Of a DNA stretch of 64,000 bases, positions 45,766 to 54,707 are shown one piece after another. The position numbers and the translations under genes were made by a program. The notes under the pieces were generated by a model, which searched no databases, had not been told where the DNA came from, and saw nothing but the letters and a program-made list of their open reading frames with translations. Source of the stretch: Blastococcus sp. TF02A-35 (GTDB lineage Bacteria; Actinomycetota; Actinomycetes; Mycobacteriales; Geodermatophilaceae); the NCBI RefSeq assembly GCF_004571075.1, contig NZ_SPQP01000006.1, positions 62,001-126,000 of the forward strand, read 5' to 3'. Position 1 is the stretch's first letter. The number at the start of each line of letters is the position of its first letter.

Positions 45766-46878
45766 TCAGTTCGCCGGGGTCGCCTCCTGCTGCCGGCGCC
45801 AGCGGATGCCCGCCTCGATGAAGGCGTCGATCTCGCCGTCGAGCACCGCGGTGGTGTTGCCCGTCTCCTGGTCGGTCCGCAGGTCCTTGACCATCTGGTA
45901 CGGGTGCAGGACGTAGGAGCGCATCTGGTTGCCCCAGCTGCTGCCCTCGCCCTTCAGCGCGTCCATCTCCGCCTTCTGCTCCTGCTGGCGGACGACGAGC
46001 AGGCGGGCCTGGAGCACGCGCAGCGCGGCGGCGCGGTTCTGGATCTGGCTCTTCTCGTTCTGGCAGGAGACCACGATGCCGGTCGGGATGTGCGTCATCC
46101 GGACGGCGGAGTCGGTGGTGTTGACGCTCTGCCCACCCGGGCCCGACGAGCGGAAGACGTCGACCCGGATCTCGTTCTCCGGGATGTCGACGTGGTCGGT
46201 CTGCTCGACGACGGGCAGCACCTCGACCCCGGCGAAGGAGGTCTGGCGGCGGCCCTGGTTGTCGAAGGGCGAGATCCGCACCAGCCGGTGGGTGCCCTGC
46301 TCCACCGACAGGGTGCCGTACGCGTAGGGCACCTTCACCGAGAAGGTGGCCGACTTGATGCCGGCCTCCTCCGCGTAGCTGATGTCGAGGACCTCGGTCG
46401 GGTACTTGTGGCGCTCGGCCCAGCGCAGGTACATCCGCATGAGCATCTCGGCGAAGTCGGCGGCGTCGACACCGCCGGCCTCCGACCGGATCGTCACCAG
46501 CGCCTCGCGGGAGTCGTACTCACCCGAGAGCAGGGTGCGGACCTCGAGCTCGTCGAGCTGCTTGCGCAGCGCCTCCAGCTCGCGCTCGGCCTCGGCGGCC
46601 GTGCCCGCGTCGTCCTCCTCGACCGCCATCTCGTGCAGCACGGCGACGTCGTCGAGCCGGCTGCGCAGCTCCTCGACACGACGCAGGTCGCCCTGCATGT
46701 AGGAGAGCCTGGAGGTCAGCGCCTGGGCGGCCTCGACGTCGTCCCAGAGGTCGGGGGCGGCGGCCTGCTGCTCGAGCTCGGCCACCTCCCGGCGCAGCTT
46801 GTCGACGTCGAGGACGGCCTCGATCGACTTCAGGGTCGTGTCGAGCTCGTCCAGGACGACGGAGAAGTCAGCAGCCAC
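45766..46878 (-). CDS. prfB: Peptide chain release factor 2
   Basis: The 370-residue RF2 has the UGA/UAA-recognising SPF tripeptide in [11 protein letters not shown] and the catalytic GGQ in SGPGGQSVN. No in-frame stop or programmed +1 frameshift site is present near the start, in contrast to most RF2 genes outside the actinobacteria. I chose the GTG at 46878 ([12 protein letters not shown]); earlier starts add an unlikely leader. It stands upstream of the ftsEX-smpB group on the same strand. Confidence 0.95.
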   Translation of the reverse strand: MAADFSVVLDELDTTLKSIEAVLDVDKLRREVAELEQQAAAPDLWDDVEAAQALTSRLSYMQGDLRRVEELRSRLDDVAVLHEMAVEEDDAGTAAEAERELEALRKQLDELEVRTLLSGEYDSREALVTIRSEAGGVDAADFAEMLMRMYLRWAERHKYPTEVLDISYAEEAGIKSATFSVKVPYAYGTLSVEQGTHRLVRISPFDNQGRRQTSFAGVEVLPVVEQTDHVDIPENEIRVDVFRSSGPGGQSVNTTDSAVRMTHIPTGIVVSCQNEKSQIQNRAAALRVLQARLLVVRQQEQKAEMDALKGEGSSWGNQMRSYVLHPYQMVKDLRTDQETGNTTAVLDGEIDAFIEAGIRWRRQQEATPAN

Positions 46879-46924
46879 GTCGACCCAGGGTAGTGCGCCT
46901 GCGCCAGGGGTAGGCAGGCATGCC

Positions 46925-47212
46925 ATGACCGAGCCGCGCGAGCACCGCTCACGGGAGGACTACGAGCGAGGCCTTCCCGACCACCACGACCCGACGGCGG
47001 GCCTCGGCGGAGCCGCGCCCGCGCAGTCGGCGCTCACGCTGCGGGCCGTGCTGGCCGGCTTTGGGCTCGTCGCCTGCCTCGTGCTCGGCGGGCTCGTGCT
47101 GGCCACCGAGCTGCCGGACTGGGGCGCCGTCGCGCTCTTCCTCCTCGCCGCCGTCGCCGCGGTCGACCTCGCGGTCGTGCTGCGACGCAAGGCGCGCGGC
47201 GAGCCGGGCTGA
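46925..47212 (+). CDS. Small two-TM membrane protein, DUF6343-like
   Basis: This 95-residue protein has a charged N-terminus of about 35 residues, then [25 protein letters not shown] and a second TM helix ending in the basic VLRRKARG. It resembles the actinobacterial DUF6343 small membrane proteins, function unknown. It is divergent from prfB and converges on the GGDEF/EAL gene four bases away. Confidence 0.65.
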   Translation: MTEPREHRSREDYERGLPDHHDPTAGLGGAAPAQSALTLRAVLAGFGLVACLVLGGLVLATELPDWGAVALFLLAAVAAVDLAVVLRRKARGEPG

Positions 47213-47216
47213 CCGG

Positions 47217-49043
47217 TCAGTCGCGCATCTCCCGCCGCGTGCCGTCGAGCACCGCACGGGCCGCGGGGAGGACCGACCCGGGCACCCGCCGGCGGCCCCC
47301 GCCGCGCGCCGCCATCCACCCGGGGATCTCGGCCGCGGGCATGGGCCGGGCCAGGTAGTAGCCCTGCGCGAAGGTGCAGCCGAGCTCCGTGGCGAGCGCC
47401 AGCTGCTCGGCGGTCTCCACCCCCTCGGCCAGGCTCTGGCTGCCGCAGCCGCGGGCCAGGGCCACGATCGCCGCGATGGCCGCCGCCGCATGGGCCGCCT
47501 GCCCCTGCTGGAAGGCGACCAGGCTGCGGTCGATCTTCAGGACGCCGGTGGGCAGGTTGACCAGCTGCCCGAGCGAGGAGAAGCCGCTGCCGAAGTCGTC
47601 GATGGAGACCTCGATCCCGCGCGAGCGCAGCTCCGTGAGCTGGGCGGCCGCCGACACCGGGTCCTGGGCCACCGACGTCTCCGTCAGCTCGATGACCAGG
47701 TGGGTCGGCGGCAGGCCCGCGTCGTCGAGCGCGGCGAGGACGTCGTCGACGAGCGTGCCGGTGGACAGGTGCCGGGCGTGCACGTTGATGCCGATGACCA
47801 GGTCCAGCCCCTGCTCGTGCCAGGCCGCGACCTGCCGGGTCACCTCCCGCAGCACCCACCGGGTGAGCGGCACCAGCAGGTCGTACTGCTCGGCGACCGG
47901 CAGGAACTCCCCCGGCGACAGCAGCCCTCGCGCGGGGTGCTGCCACCGCACCAGCGCCTCGCCGCCGTTGAACTCACCGGTGGGCACGTGGAGGATCGGC
48001 TGGTAGTGCATCACCAGCTGCCCGTCGCCGATGGCGTCGCGCAGCTCCCCGGCCAGCTGCATCTTGCCCTGCACCGAGGCCCGCAGCTCGGGGCTGAAGA
48101 CCCGCACCCGGCTGCGGCCGGCGGCCTTGGCGGCGTACATCGCCAGGTCGGCGTCGCGGACCAGGTCGCCGGAGCGCAGGTCCCTGCGCCCGCCCGGGGA
48201 CGCGGCGATGCCGATGCTCACGCTGAGCCGGTGGGTGCGCCCGCCGAGCTCGAAGGGCTGGTCGAACGTGGCCTGGCAGCGCTGCGCGAGCATCTCCGCG
48301 CCCTCGAGGTCGCACTCGCGGCAGAGCCCCACGAACTCGTCGCCCCCGAGCCGGCCCACGGAGTCCTGCCCACGGGTCACCCCCAGGAGCCGGCCGGCGA
48401 CCTGGCGCAGCAGCTCGTCGCCGACGTCGTGGCCGAGGGAGTCGTTGACGTCCTTGAACCCGTCGACGTCGAGGAAGAGGACCGCCACCGCCGGCGCGTC
48501 GGCCCGCTCCAGCTCCTGGTCGATGAGCTCGTGCAGGTGGGCCCGCTTCGGCAGCTCGGTGAGGGAGTCGTGCCTGGCCTGCCACGCCGAGGCCCGCTCG
48601 GCCTGGACCCGGGAGGTGACGTCGGTGTGCGTGACGACGATGTGGCCGACCTGGTCGACCCGCGAGGCCATCAGGTGGAACCAGCGCGTGCCCTCGTCGG
48701 TGGGGAACCCGTAGTCGGCGGAGACGCTGGTGCGCTCACCCTGCGCGAGCCGGCGGAAGTCCTGGATGAGGGCGCGGGTGGCGCCCTCGTCGCGCATGAC
48801 GTCCAGGGCCATGGCGAAGTAGTCGCCGCCGATGCCGACGCGGAAGCGGGGGTCGTCGATGGCGTCGACCGCGACCCGCCACGCGAGGTTGGCCAGCCGC
48901 ACGATGCCGTCGGGGTCGACCAGCAGCGTGGGCGAGGGCAGCGCGTCGATGACCGCGGCCACCAGCGCCCCCTCGACCGACTCCCCGGTGCGGAGCCGGC
49001 GGGCGTCGAGGGGCAGCTCGTGGTGCTCGGGACGTTCGGCCAC
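47217..49043 (-). CDS. PAS-GGDEF-EAL cyclic-di-GMP enzyme
   Basis: The protein has 608 residues. A PAS-like domain lies at about 25-145, a GGDEF domain at about 155-310 with an intact GGDEF active site (LGGDEFVGL), and an EAL domain at about 325-580 with EALVRW, a metal-binding DDFGSGFSS and a KIDRS loop. Both the cyclase and phosphodiesterase motifs look intact, so it may both make and degrade c-di-GMP with the balance set by the PAS signal. No TM segments are seen, so it is cytoplasmic. Confidence 0.92.
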   Translation of the reverse strand: MAERPEHHELPLDARRLRTGESVEGALVAAVIDALPSPTLLVDPDGIVRLANLAWRVAVDAIDDPRFRVGIGGDYFAMALDVMRDEGATRALIQDFRRLAQGERTSVSADYGFPTDEGTRWFHLMASRVDQVGHIVVTHTDVTSRVQAERASAWQARHDSLTELPKRAHLHELIDQELERADAPAVAVLFLDVDGFKDVNDSLGHDVGDELLRQVAGRLLGVTRGQDSVGRLGGDEFVGLCRECDLEGAEMLAQRCQATFDQPFELGGRTHRLSVSIGIAASPGGRRDLRSGDLVRDADLAMYAAKAAGRSRVRVFSPELRASVQGKMQLAGELRDAIGDGQLVMHYQPILHVPTGEFNGGEALVRWQHPARGLLSPGEFLPVAEQYDLLVPLTRWVLREVTRQVAAWHEQGLDLVIGINVHARHLSTGTLVDDVLAALDDAGLPPTHLVIELTETSVAQDPVSAAAQLTELRSRGIEVSIDDFGSGFSSLGQLVNLPTGVLKIDRSLVAFQQGQAAHAAAAIAAIVALARGCGSQSLAEGVETAEQLALATELGCTFAQGYYLARPMPAAEIPGWMAARGGGRRRVPGSVLPAARAVLDGTRREMRD

Positions 49044-49124
49044 GTCTCCCCCTCCGCGTCGTCGCGGGCGTCGCCCCCATGATCGGCCGGTGCGCCGAGG
49101 AGCACGAGGTCCGCGGATCCGCCT

Positions 49125-49517
49125 TCACCCCGATGGAGGGCGGTGACGCGGCACCGCTGGGTGAGCGGGGGGCGACGGTCGGTCCCCGCCGGCCGGCTCC
49201 CGCGTCTCCGCTGCGACCCAGCGGAGGTAGTCGGGGTGCCCGCCGACGAGCGGGAGGGCGATCACGCACGGGACGTCGTAGGGGTGCAGCTCGGCGGTCC
49301 GGGCGACGATCTCGGGCACCAGCGACCGCCGGGTGTGCAGCGCGACCCGCGCCTCCGGCTCGTCCTGGACCGCGCCGTCCCACCGGTACACCGACCGAAT
49401 GCCCGACAGGTGGTGCCCGCAGGCGGCGAGCCGCTCCTCCACCAGCGTGCGGGTGTACCCGGCCAGCCAGCCGGCGTCCCCCGCGGTCACCACGACCTCG
49501 CAGCACTCCTCGTCCAT
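49125..49517 (-). CDS. cutA: CutA-type divalent-ion tolerance protein
   Basis: This 130-residue protein matches the CutA1 trimer fold: VVVTAGDAGWLAGYTRTLVEERLAACGHH, SVYRWDGAVQDEPEARVALHTRR, and HPYDVPCVIALPLVGGHPDYLRW. The family is named for copper tolerance but its biochemical role is unsettled. The C-terminal 20 residues are a proline-rich extension. The ATG at 49517 gives the usual family start. Confidence 0.9.
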   Translation of the reverse strand: MDEECCEVVVTAGDAGWLAGYTRTLVEERLAACGHHLSGIRSVYRWDGAVQDEPEARVALHTRRSLVPEIVARTAELHPYDVPCVIALPLVGGHPDYLRWVAAETREPAGGDRPSPPAHPAVPRHRPPSG

Positions 49518-49590
49518 GCGGTCATCCTCTCCCCCGCGCCCGGGCGAACCGCCTGCGTGGAACGGGGGTCCTTGCGGGTAGGGGGCGGTC

Positions 49591-49827
49591 ATGACCGACG
49601 AGATGACGATCCAGGTGGACGGCGACGAGTACGTGGTGAGCCCGGAGGGCGAGGGCCTGCGAGTGGGCCGGCGGGTCGGCGGCGAGCTGAGCTGGCTCGA
49701 GTCCGTCGACGGCAGCCTGCTCAACGAGCAGGCCCGCACCGCGCTGTCGAACGGCGACACCTCGGACGCCTCGCTGCTGCAGGCGGTCCGGGGCGTCGTG
49801 CAGGCCGAGGTCGAGCGAGGCGCCTGA
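49591..49827 (+). CDS. Small hypothetical protein
   Basis: The 78-residue protein is acidic and begins MTDEMTIQVDGDEYVVSPEG, with two short beta-rich halves and a helical end (LLQAVRGVVQAEVERGA). An RBS-like GGGGG precedes the ATG. I recognise no family, but its composition and codon use are normal for this genome. It is divergent from cutA. Confidence 0.6.
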   Translation: MTDEMTIQVDGDEYVVSPEGEGLRVGRRVGGELSWLESVDGSLLNEQARTALSNGDTSDASLLQAVRGVVQAEVERGA

Positions 49828-49854
49828 CCTGGCGGGGCGGCTGGCCCGGCGGGG

Positions 49855-50901
49855 TCAGCCGCCCCAGCCGCCGCGGTGGCCGCGCTCCTCGAACCGCTCG
49901 CGGGCGGCCTCCCAGTCGCGCCGGGCCTGCTCGGCCAGCTCCCTGAGCCAGCGCTCGAGCTCCGCCCGCGGGTCGACCTTCGGGACCACGGGGACCGGCA
50001 CGGGCAACGGGAGCGGAGCCGGTGCCGGAGCCGCCGGAGCGGGGGCGGGAGCTGCCGGGGCCGGCGCGGGCGCCGGCACCTGGGGCGCCGGCGCCTGGGG
50101 GGCCGGAGCCGGGGCCCGCGGGGCCGGTACCGGCGCTGGGGCGGGCTCCGGAGCAGGAGGCGGAGGGGGCGGCGGCACCACCGGTTCCTGGACGAGGGTC
50201 ACCGCGCCGCCCAGCGCAGCGCGCATCTCGTCCACGGCGCCGGACCACTCGCTCCACCGGCCGCGGTCGAGCACGGTGTCCACGACCGCCCGGGCGGCGG
50301 CGTCGGGCACGCGGGCGGCGACGGCCTGCCCGATCCCGTCCGCCGCCCTCAGGTCGCACGCCACCCGCTCGATCGCGCTGCGCCCGGCGATGCAGGCCGC
50401 GCGGGCGGCCACCGCGGCGCCGACGTCCGTGGACAGCGCGGCGAGCGCCCGCTCGGCCGCGTCCGGCTTGGCGGCGAGCCGGGCGCGCAGCGGCTGCAGC
50501 GCCCCCACCACGGGCACGGCGGGCGCGGGCCCCGCCACACCGACGACGAGCTCGCCGGGACCCTCGCCCCGGGGCCACCGCACGACGTCGCCGGGGGCGA
50601 GGACGAGCAGCTCGGAGAGCCGGCGGACCGCCGCCGCGGTGTCCTCGTCGGCGGTGACCCGGCGCTCGGCGGCCCCGATGTCGCCGTGCGCCTGCACGGT
50701 CACGGGGATGGCGAGGGAGTTCCGGAGGGTGATGGCACCGCTGTCCACGCAGGCGTCGACGACGAAGTCGGCCGGTACCGCGCCGCGGGACTCGTCGACG
50801 GTGCACAGGTCGGCGACCGGCGCGGCCGACACCGCGGTCGGCACCGCGGCCACGCCGGCGGCGAGCAGGACGGCGACCAGCCCGGAGGCAGCCCGCCTCA
50901 C
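49855..50901 (-). CDS. Secreted protein with long Pro/Ala-rich region
   Basis: The 348-residue product begins with a signal peptide (about 1-29, LVAVLLAAGVAAVPTAVSAA). A folded part of about 190 residues containing four to five cysteines follows, then a Pro/Ala-rich stretch of about 65 residues, and a charged C-terminal helix ending in a short Gly-rich tail. The low-complexity stretch may span the cell wall. It starts at GTG overlapping the upstream lipoprotein stop as GTGA. Function unknown. Confidence 0.7.
   Translation of the reverse strand: MRRAASGLVAVLLAAGVAAVPTAVSAAPVADLCTVDESRGAVPADFVVDACVDSGAITLRNSLAIPVTVQAHGDIGAAERRVTADEDTAAAVRRLSELLVLAPGDVVRWPRGEGPGELVVGVAGPAPAVPVVGALQPLRARLAAKPDAAERALAALSTDVGAAVAARAACIAGRSAIERVACDLRAADGIGQAVAARVPDAAARAVVDTVLDRGRWSEWSGAVDEMRAALGGAVTLVQEPVVPPPPPPPAPEPAPAPVPAPRAPAPAPQAPAPQVPAPAPAPAAPAPAPAAPAPAPLPLPVPVPVVPKVDPRAELERWLRELAEQARRDWEAARERFEERGHRGGWGG
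49985..50184 (-). repeat. Pro/Ala-rich coding repeat
   Basis: About 200 bases encode irregular PA, PAP and PVP repeats inside the secreted protein. It is degenerate at the DNA level and not a CRISPR or tandem-repeat array with a fixed unit. Confidence 0.7.
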
Positions 50902-51344
50902 GAGGGGTACTCGCAGACGGGGGCGAGCTGCGCGGTGAACTCGTCCATGCTGACCAGCAGGGCCTCGCGGGTGGCGTCGGTGAGCGGCGGCTCGAGCACG
51001 CCCAGGAGGGCGGCGAGCAGGGCGTCCGCGGCAGCACGCAGCTGCGGGTGCTCCTCGGCGGAGACGCCGTCCACCAGGCCGCGGAGCTCGCCACGGGCGG
51101 CGGCCAGCCGGCTGCGCCCGTCGACCCCGCCGACGCCGGCCGACAGCTCGCCCACGGCGGCGGGGATGTCGAGGAAGCCGGCCGACCCGACGAGGCCGGC
51201 GCAGAGGTCGGGGGCCCCGGCCGGTGGCACGTACTCCGGGGAGCGTGCCCCGGCCTCCTGGACCGCGGGGGCCTGCGCCGAGCACGCGGTGAGGCCCGCG
51301 AGGACGGTCAGCAGCCCGAGCGCGAGAGGCCTGCTGAGGTGCAC
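50898..51344 (-). CDS. Small lipoprotein of unknown function
   Basis: This 148-residue protein has a signal peptide followed by a lipobox (LAGLTAC, Cys near residue 19), then an alanine-rich helical domain with one further Cys pair. The GTG at 51344 puts the signal peptide at the usual distance; an upstream GTG at 51392 is possible. It overlaps the secreted Pro-rich gene by four bases, so the two exported products may act together. Confidence 0.68.
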   Translation of the reverse strand: MHLSRPLALGLLTVLAGLTACSAQAPAVQEAGARSPEYVPPAGAPDLCAGLVGSAGFLDIPAAVGELSAGVGGVDGRSRLAAARGELRGLVDGVSAEEHPQLRAAADALLAALLGVLEPPLTDATREALLVSMDEFTAQLAPVCEYPS

Positions 51345-51586
51345 GCCGGCCAACGTATGCGCTGGGTGACCGCGCCCGACAGGACGCGTCACCCTTCCAG
51401 GCGACGACCGGGAACCGCCGGTGACACTGCGTGCCCGGGCGGCTCCGGAGGCGGTCCACCGGGAACCGGGCGGGGCCGCATGCCGGTTAGGGTTCCGGCG
51501 ACGAACCGGGGGTGGGAAGTGCTGGCTCGCTGCGGTCGCGGACGACCGTCACGGGTGCGCCGCGGCACGGGCCGTGGGGAGTCGGG

Positions 51587-52978
51587 GTGAGCCGTGACCG
51601 CCGCCGCGCCTCGCTGCGGAGCCGCCGCTGGGAAGGTGGCGTGCCGGAGTCGCACACGCCCAAGGACGCCGGCCCCGCCTACAGCAGCCTCTCCGGCGCG
51701 CGGCGGGGGCTGCAGCGCGCCGGGCTCTTCCTCGCGCTCATGGTCGTCCCCGTCTTCCTCGGGCTGCTCCTCGGTGCCGGGTCGCAGCAGGACCGCGGCG
51801 GCGTGCTGTTCCGCGTCTTCGAGAAGTGGGGCGTCCTCGCTCCGGCCATCCTGGGCCTGCCCGCGCTGGTCCTCCTGCTCGCGGCCTGCGCCGTCCGGCT
51901 GCTGCCCGGCGGACGGGAGGCGGCCGCGGCGGCGCCGATGCTGCGCAGGGAGCGCAGCGGCGGGCCGCGGCGGGTCTCCGTGGGCGCCGTGGCCGGCATC
52001 GTCACGCTGCTGCTCTTCGGGGCGGTGACCGCCGACCAGGCCTACGAGGGCGTGCGCGCGCTCAGCGGGAGCGGGCTCGTGCTGACCGTCGGCGAGGACA
52101 CCCACGTCGTCCGCTCGGAGGAGAGCGCCGGGCGGGGCAACAACACGAACTACTTCCTCTCCACGCCCTACGGGGAGGCGATCGCCGAGGGCGACCCGTC
52201 CGACGGCGACCGCTACGGCGTCTACCCGGTGGACGCGACGCGGGCCTGGCGGATCGGCGCGTACGGCTGGCTGATGAGCCTCTTCGTGACGGCGCTGGCC
52301 GCCGGGATGCTCGGCGGGGCGGCCGTGTGGGCACGTCTGCAGTGGAGGCGTTTCCGGGCCCGGCGCACCTGGCGCGCGCGGCAGCCGCGCAACGGGCGGG
52401 CCCTCGCCGTCACGTACTCCACCGTGGCCGGGCTGGCCGCCTGCGCCGCAGGTGGGTGGGTGGTCGCCGAGGAGGCCGCCGCCGGTGGCACCTACGCCAC
52501 GCTGGTGATCCCCGGTGCCGCCGAGCACGAGCTCTCGGAGTTCTGGGTCCGGGACAGCGAGGCCTACCCGCCCTACTACCTGCAGGACGACCCCGTCCCC
52601 GCTCCCCTGCGGTCGCGGTCGGTGGTCGAGAACCGGGACGACGACTTCGGGGACCTCGACGTCTCGGCCCGGCTCTACACCTACCCCAGCGCCGCGGACG
52701 CCGAGGCCGCCCTCGGGCTCTGGGCCGAGGAGCAGGAGGGCCGGCGCATGGAGCTGGCCGACGGCAGCGAGGGCATCTGGCACGAGCAGTTCACGGAGGT
52801 CGCCACCGCGACCACCCGTGGGGAGGTGCTGGTCGTCGTCGAGGTCGACGAGTGGTTCTGGGACCTGGAGCCCGACGAGGTCGAGGCCTTCCTGCAACAG
52901 GAGACGCCGGAGATCCGGGACCTGGTCGCCGACCACCACCGGCAGCTGCTGGACGCCGAGATCCCCTGGTGGGGGTGA
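51587..52978 (+). CDS. Large membrane protein of unknown function
   Basis: This roughly 463-residue protein has TM segments at about 47-65, 85-105, 130-150 and 225-245, with another near 285. A soluble extracytoplasmic C-terminal domain of about 165 residues follows (VIPGAAEHELSEFWVRDSEAYPPYYLQDD). I chose the GTG at 51587 because GGGGAG precedes it by six bases; the GTG at 51641 is also possible. I recognise no family. Four bases after its stop begins the first copy of a 24-bp direct repeat. Confidence 0.65.
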   Translation: MSRDRRRASLRSRRWEGGVPESHTPKDAGPAYSSLSGARRGLQRAGLFLALMVVPVFLGLLLGAGSQQDRGGVLFRVFEKWGVLAPAILGLPALVLLLAACAVRLLPGGREAAAAAPMLRRERSGGPRRVSVGAVAGIVTLLLFGAVTADQAYEGVRALSGSGLVLTVGEDTHVVRSEESAGRGNNTNYFLSTPYGEAIAEGDPSDGDRYGVYPVDATRAWRIGAYGWLMSLFVTALAAGMLGGAAVWARLQWRRFRARRTWRARQPRNGRALAVTYSTVAGLAACAAGGWVVAEEAAAGGTYATLVIPGAAEHELSEFWVRDSEAYPPYYLQDDPVPAPLRSRSVVENRDDDFGDLDVSARLYTYPSAADAEAALGLWAEEQEGRRMELADGSEGIWHEQFTEVATATTRGEVLVVVEVDEWFWDLEPDEVEAFLQQETPEIRDLVADHHRQLLDAEIPWWG

Positions 52979-52982
52979 GCGG

Positions 52983-53006
52983 GCTCAGCCGTCGACGTAG
53001 CGGTCG
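52983..53006. repeat. 24-bp direct repeat, left copy
   Basis: This is identical over 24 bases to 53606-53629, which is the 3' end, including the stop codon, of a TadE-like gene. Flanking bases differ on both sides. Together the copies bound a 623-bp unit with a single gene. Confidence 0.88.
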
Positions 53007-53046
53007 GGCCCTCAAGGACGGGCAGCCGGAACCCGATACGTGACCC

Positions 53047-53574
53047 GTGCACCAGGTCACTCGCGCCGAAGGCTTCGGCGCATTCGTCAGCATCGCAGTG
53101 GGGTTGTTCGGCGCGGTGCTGGCCGTGAGCGGGACCACGAGCGGCAGGGGCCTGGCACTGGCCGGCGCGATCGGCACCGGCTCCATCGTCCTGAGCCACT
53201 ACCGCCCGCTCCGGGCCGAAGGGCTCGTCCGGTGGGTCCTGCAGCCCTCCTTCACGGTCACCCTGACGATCTTCGGGTATTTCGCCGCTGAGGCACTGAG
53301 CCCGAACGCGCCCGAGCAGACCATGACCCGGTTCGGGATCCTCGTCGCTGCACTCATCACGCTGGGCGTCTCGCGCGCGACCGTCGCCGGCACCGTCCAG
53401 GCGCAGGAACGAGCACGGCTTCAGGCGATCCAGTCCGAGATCATCGCGGTGGGCCGCCAGCTCGACGAGCACTCGCAGGCGATCCGCAAGCTCCGACGAC
53501 GACAGCACGCCATCCTCACGAGCGGTCATGCCGGTGTGCTCCGGAAGGTGTGGGCCAACCTCACCGGCGGCTGA
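53047..53574 (+). CDS. Hypothetical membrane protein inside a direct-repeat unit
   Basis: The 175-residue product starts at GTG and has TM segments at about 9-28, 33-50, 63-82 and 92-112, then a C-terminal coiled coil (QERARLQAIQSEIIAVGRQLDEHS). No family is recognised. It is the only gene between two copies of a 24-bp perfect repeat, and its codon use is a little less GC-rich than its neighbours. No strong ribosome site is visible. Confidence 0.62.
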   Translation: MHQVTRAEGFGAFVSIAVGLFGAVLAVSGTTSGRGLALAGAIGTGSIVLSHYRPLRAEGLVRWVLQPSFTVTLTIFGYFAAEALSPNAPEQTMTRFGILVAALITLGVSRATVAGTVQAQERARLQAIQSEIIAVGRQLDEHSQAIRKLRRRQHAILTSGHAGVLRKVWANLTGG

Positions 53575-53605
53575 CCCCGGAGGGCCTGCGAACGAGCATT
53601 ACGCC

Positions 53606-53629
53606 GCTCAGCCGTCGACGTAGCGGTCG
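53606..53629. repeat. 24-bp direct repeat, right copy (within tad gene end)
   Basis: The right copy covers the last codons (DRYVDG) and TGA of the TadE-like gene. It is probably the original sequence, and the copy at 52983 the duplicate. Confidence 0.88.
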
Positions 53630-54075
53630 CGCTCGACGACGAACTGGCCGGTCGCGGTGTTGGACTCGACGAACTCCGGCAGCAGCGGGATCCGCACGGT
53701 CACGGTGACGCAGACGGAGAACTCCTCCCCCGGCGCCAGCGTCGGCTGGTAGCTGCCCGCTGCCGCGCAGTCCGCGCCCGCCGGCGCGTACGCCAGCCGC
53801 ATGTCGGTGGCCTCCACCGACTGGTCCTCCACCGCCAGCTGCGCGGCCCGCAGCGCGCGCTCCTGCCCGGTGACGACGTCCGGCGCGGTGCCCATCGCCC
53901 GCCCGGCCTCCCGCGCCGCGGCCTGCGAGGCGAACACCCCGCGCTGCACCGCCGAGAACCCGGCCACGACGTAGACCAGCGGCACGAAGACCACCAGCGC
54001 GATGAACACGAACTCCACCAGCGCCGACCCGCGCTCGCCGGAGACCATGCCCAGCCGGCGGCGCAGCCAGGTCAC
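53608..54075 (-). CDS. TadE/TadG-like pilus assembly protein
   Basis: The 155-residue protein has a short basic start, then the TadE-type N-terminus GERGSALVEFVFIALVVFVPLVY with the conserved Glu five residues into the hydrophobic stretch, and an extracellular domain with two cysteines. It is a minor pseudopilin of the Tad apparatus. The GTG start overlaps the preceding TadE-like stop as GTGA with GGAGGG upstream. Confidence 0.82.
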   Translation of the reverse strand: MTWLRRRLGMVSGERGSALVEFVFIALVVFVPLVYVVAGFSAVQRGVFASQAAAREAGRAMGTAPDVVTGQERALRAAQLAVEDQSVEATDMRLAYAPAGADCAAAGSYQPTLAPGEEFSVCVTVTVRIPLLPEFVESNTATGQFVVERDRYVDG

Positions 54076-54488
54076 GAGCCCTCCTTCAGCGCCCGTCCGG
54101 TGACCTCCAGCGGCAGCAGGTTCCCCAGCGCCGCCAGCAGCGAGGGCACCGACCCCGAGCACCGGACGACGACGACCGTCGAGCCGCTGGGGTCGGGCTG
54201 CTCACCCGAGCTGCAGGTCAGGCCCTTCGCGGTCTGCGCCGAGGTGGCCCGCGCGACGACCTGCAGGGTGCGGTCGGCGCCGGTCGCGGAGTCGACATCG
54301 GCGTTCGCCGCGTACCGGGCGCCGTCCTGCGCGCTGGCGGTCACGACGTTGCGCACGTGCACGTAGACGGCGACCTGCAGCACTGCCATGAGCAGCGCCA
54401 CGATGAGCATCGAGACCAGGACGAAGTCGACGACGGCGCTCCCGCGCTCGCCGTCGCCCCGAAGCGCTGCTGGTCCTCCCTCAGCCAC
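54072..54488 (-). CDS. TadE-like pseudopilin
   Basis: This 138-residue protein has GERGSAVVDFVLVSMLIVALLM, a TadE-type hydrophobic N-terminus with Asp in place of the usual Glu, then ARYAANADVDSA and an extracellular part with two cysteines. It is the second minor pilin-like protein of the cluster and overlaps the pilin gene upstream by eight bases. Confidence 0.8.
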   Translation of the reverse strand: MAEGGPAALRGDGERGSAVVDFVLVSMLIVALLMAVLQVAVYVHVRNVVTASAQDGARYAANADVDSATGADRTLQVVARATSAQTAKGLTCSSGEQPDPSGSTVVVVRCSGSVPSLLAALGNLLPLEVTGRALKEGS

Positions 54489-54678
54489 GCGTCGTGACGG
54501 AGTTGAGCGCGTTCTGCACCGCGGTCACGATGGCGTCCTGGAACACCCCCAGGATGGCGAGCACGAGGGCCGCGGTCATCACGGTGACCATGACCCAGCC
54601 GGGGACGTCGCCCCGCTCGGGGTCCTCGCCGCGGATCCGGGCGGCGAGGGCAGCGAGGGCACGCGGAACGGAACGCAT
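54481..54678 (-). CDS. Small Flp-type pilin-like protein
   Basis: The 65-residue protein has a basic N-terminus of about 25 residues and one TM helix (GWVMVTVMTAALVLAILGVF) followed by a short polar end. Size and position between tadC and the TadE-like genes suggest the major Flp-type pilin, though the usual G/XXXXEY processing site is not evident. AAAGGAC precedes the ATG. Confidence 0.68.
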   Translation of the reverse strand: MRSVPRALAALAARIRGEDPERGDVPGWVMVTVMTAALVLAILGVFQDAIVTAVQNALNSVTTRG

Positions 54679-54707
54679 GGGTTCGTCCTTTCTCCAGGTC
54701 CGCGGGC

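Noticed and set aside
45766-46878. Programmed frameshift in prfB
   Set aside because: The frame is continuous from the GTG start with no early in-frame TGA.
49985-50184. Repeat-like block that might be taken for a CRISPR array or tandem repeat
   Set aside because: It encodes a Pro/Ala-rich stretch in frame and has no constant repeat unit or spacers.
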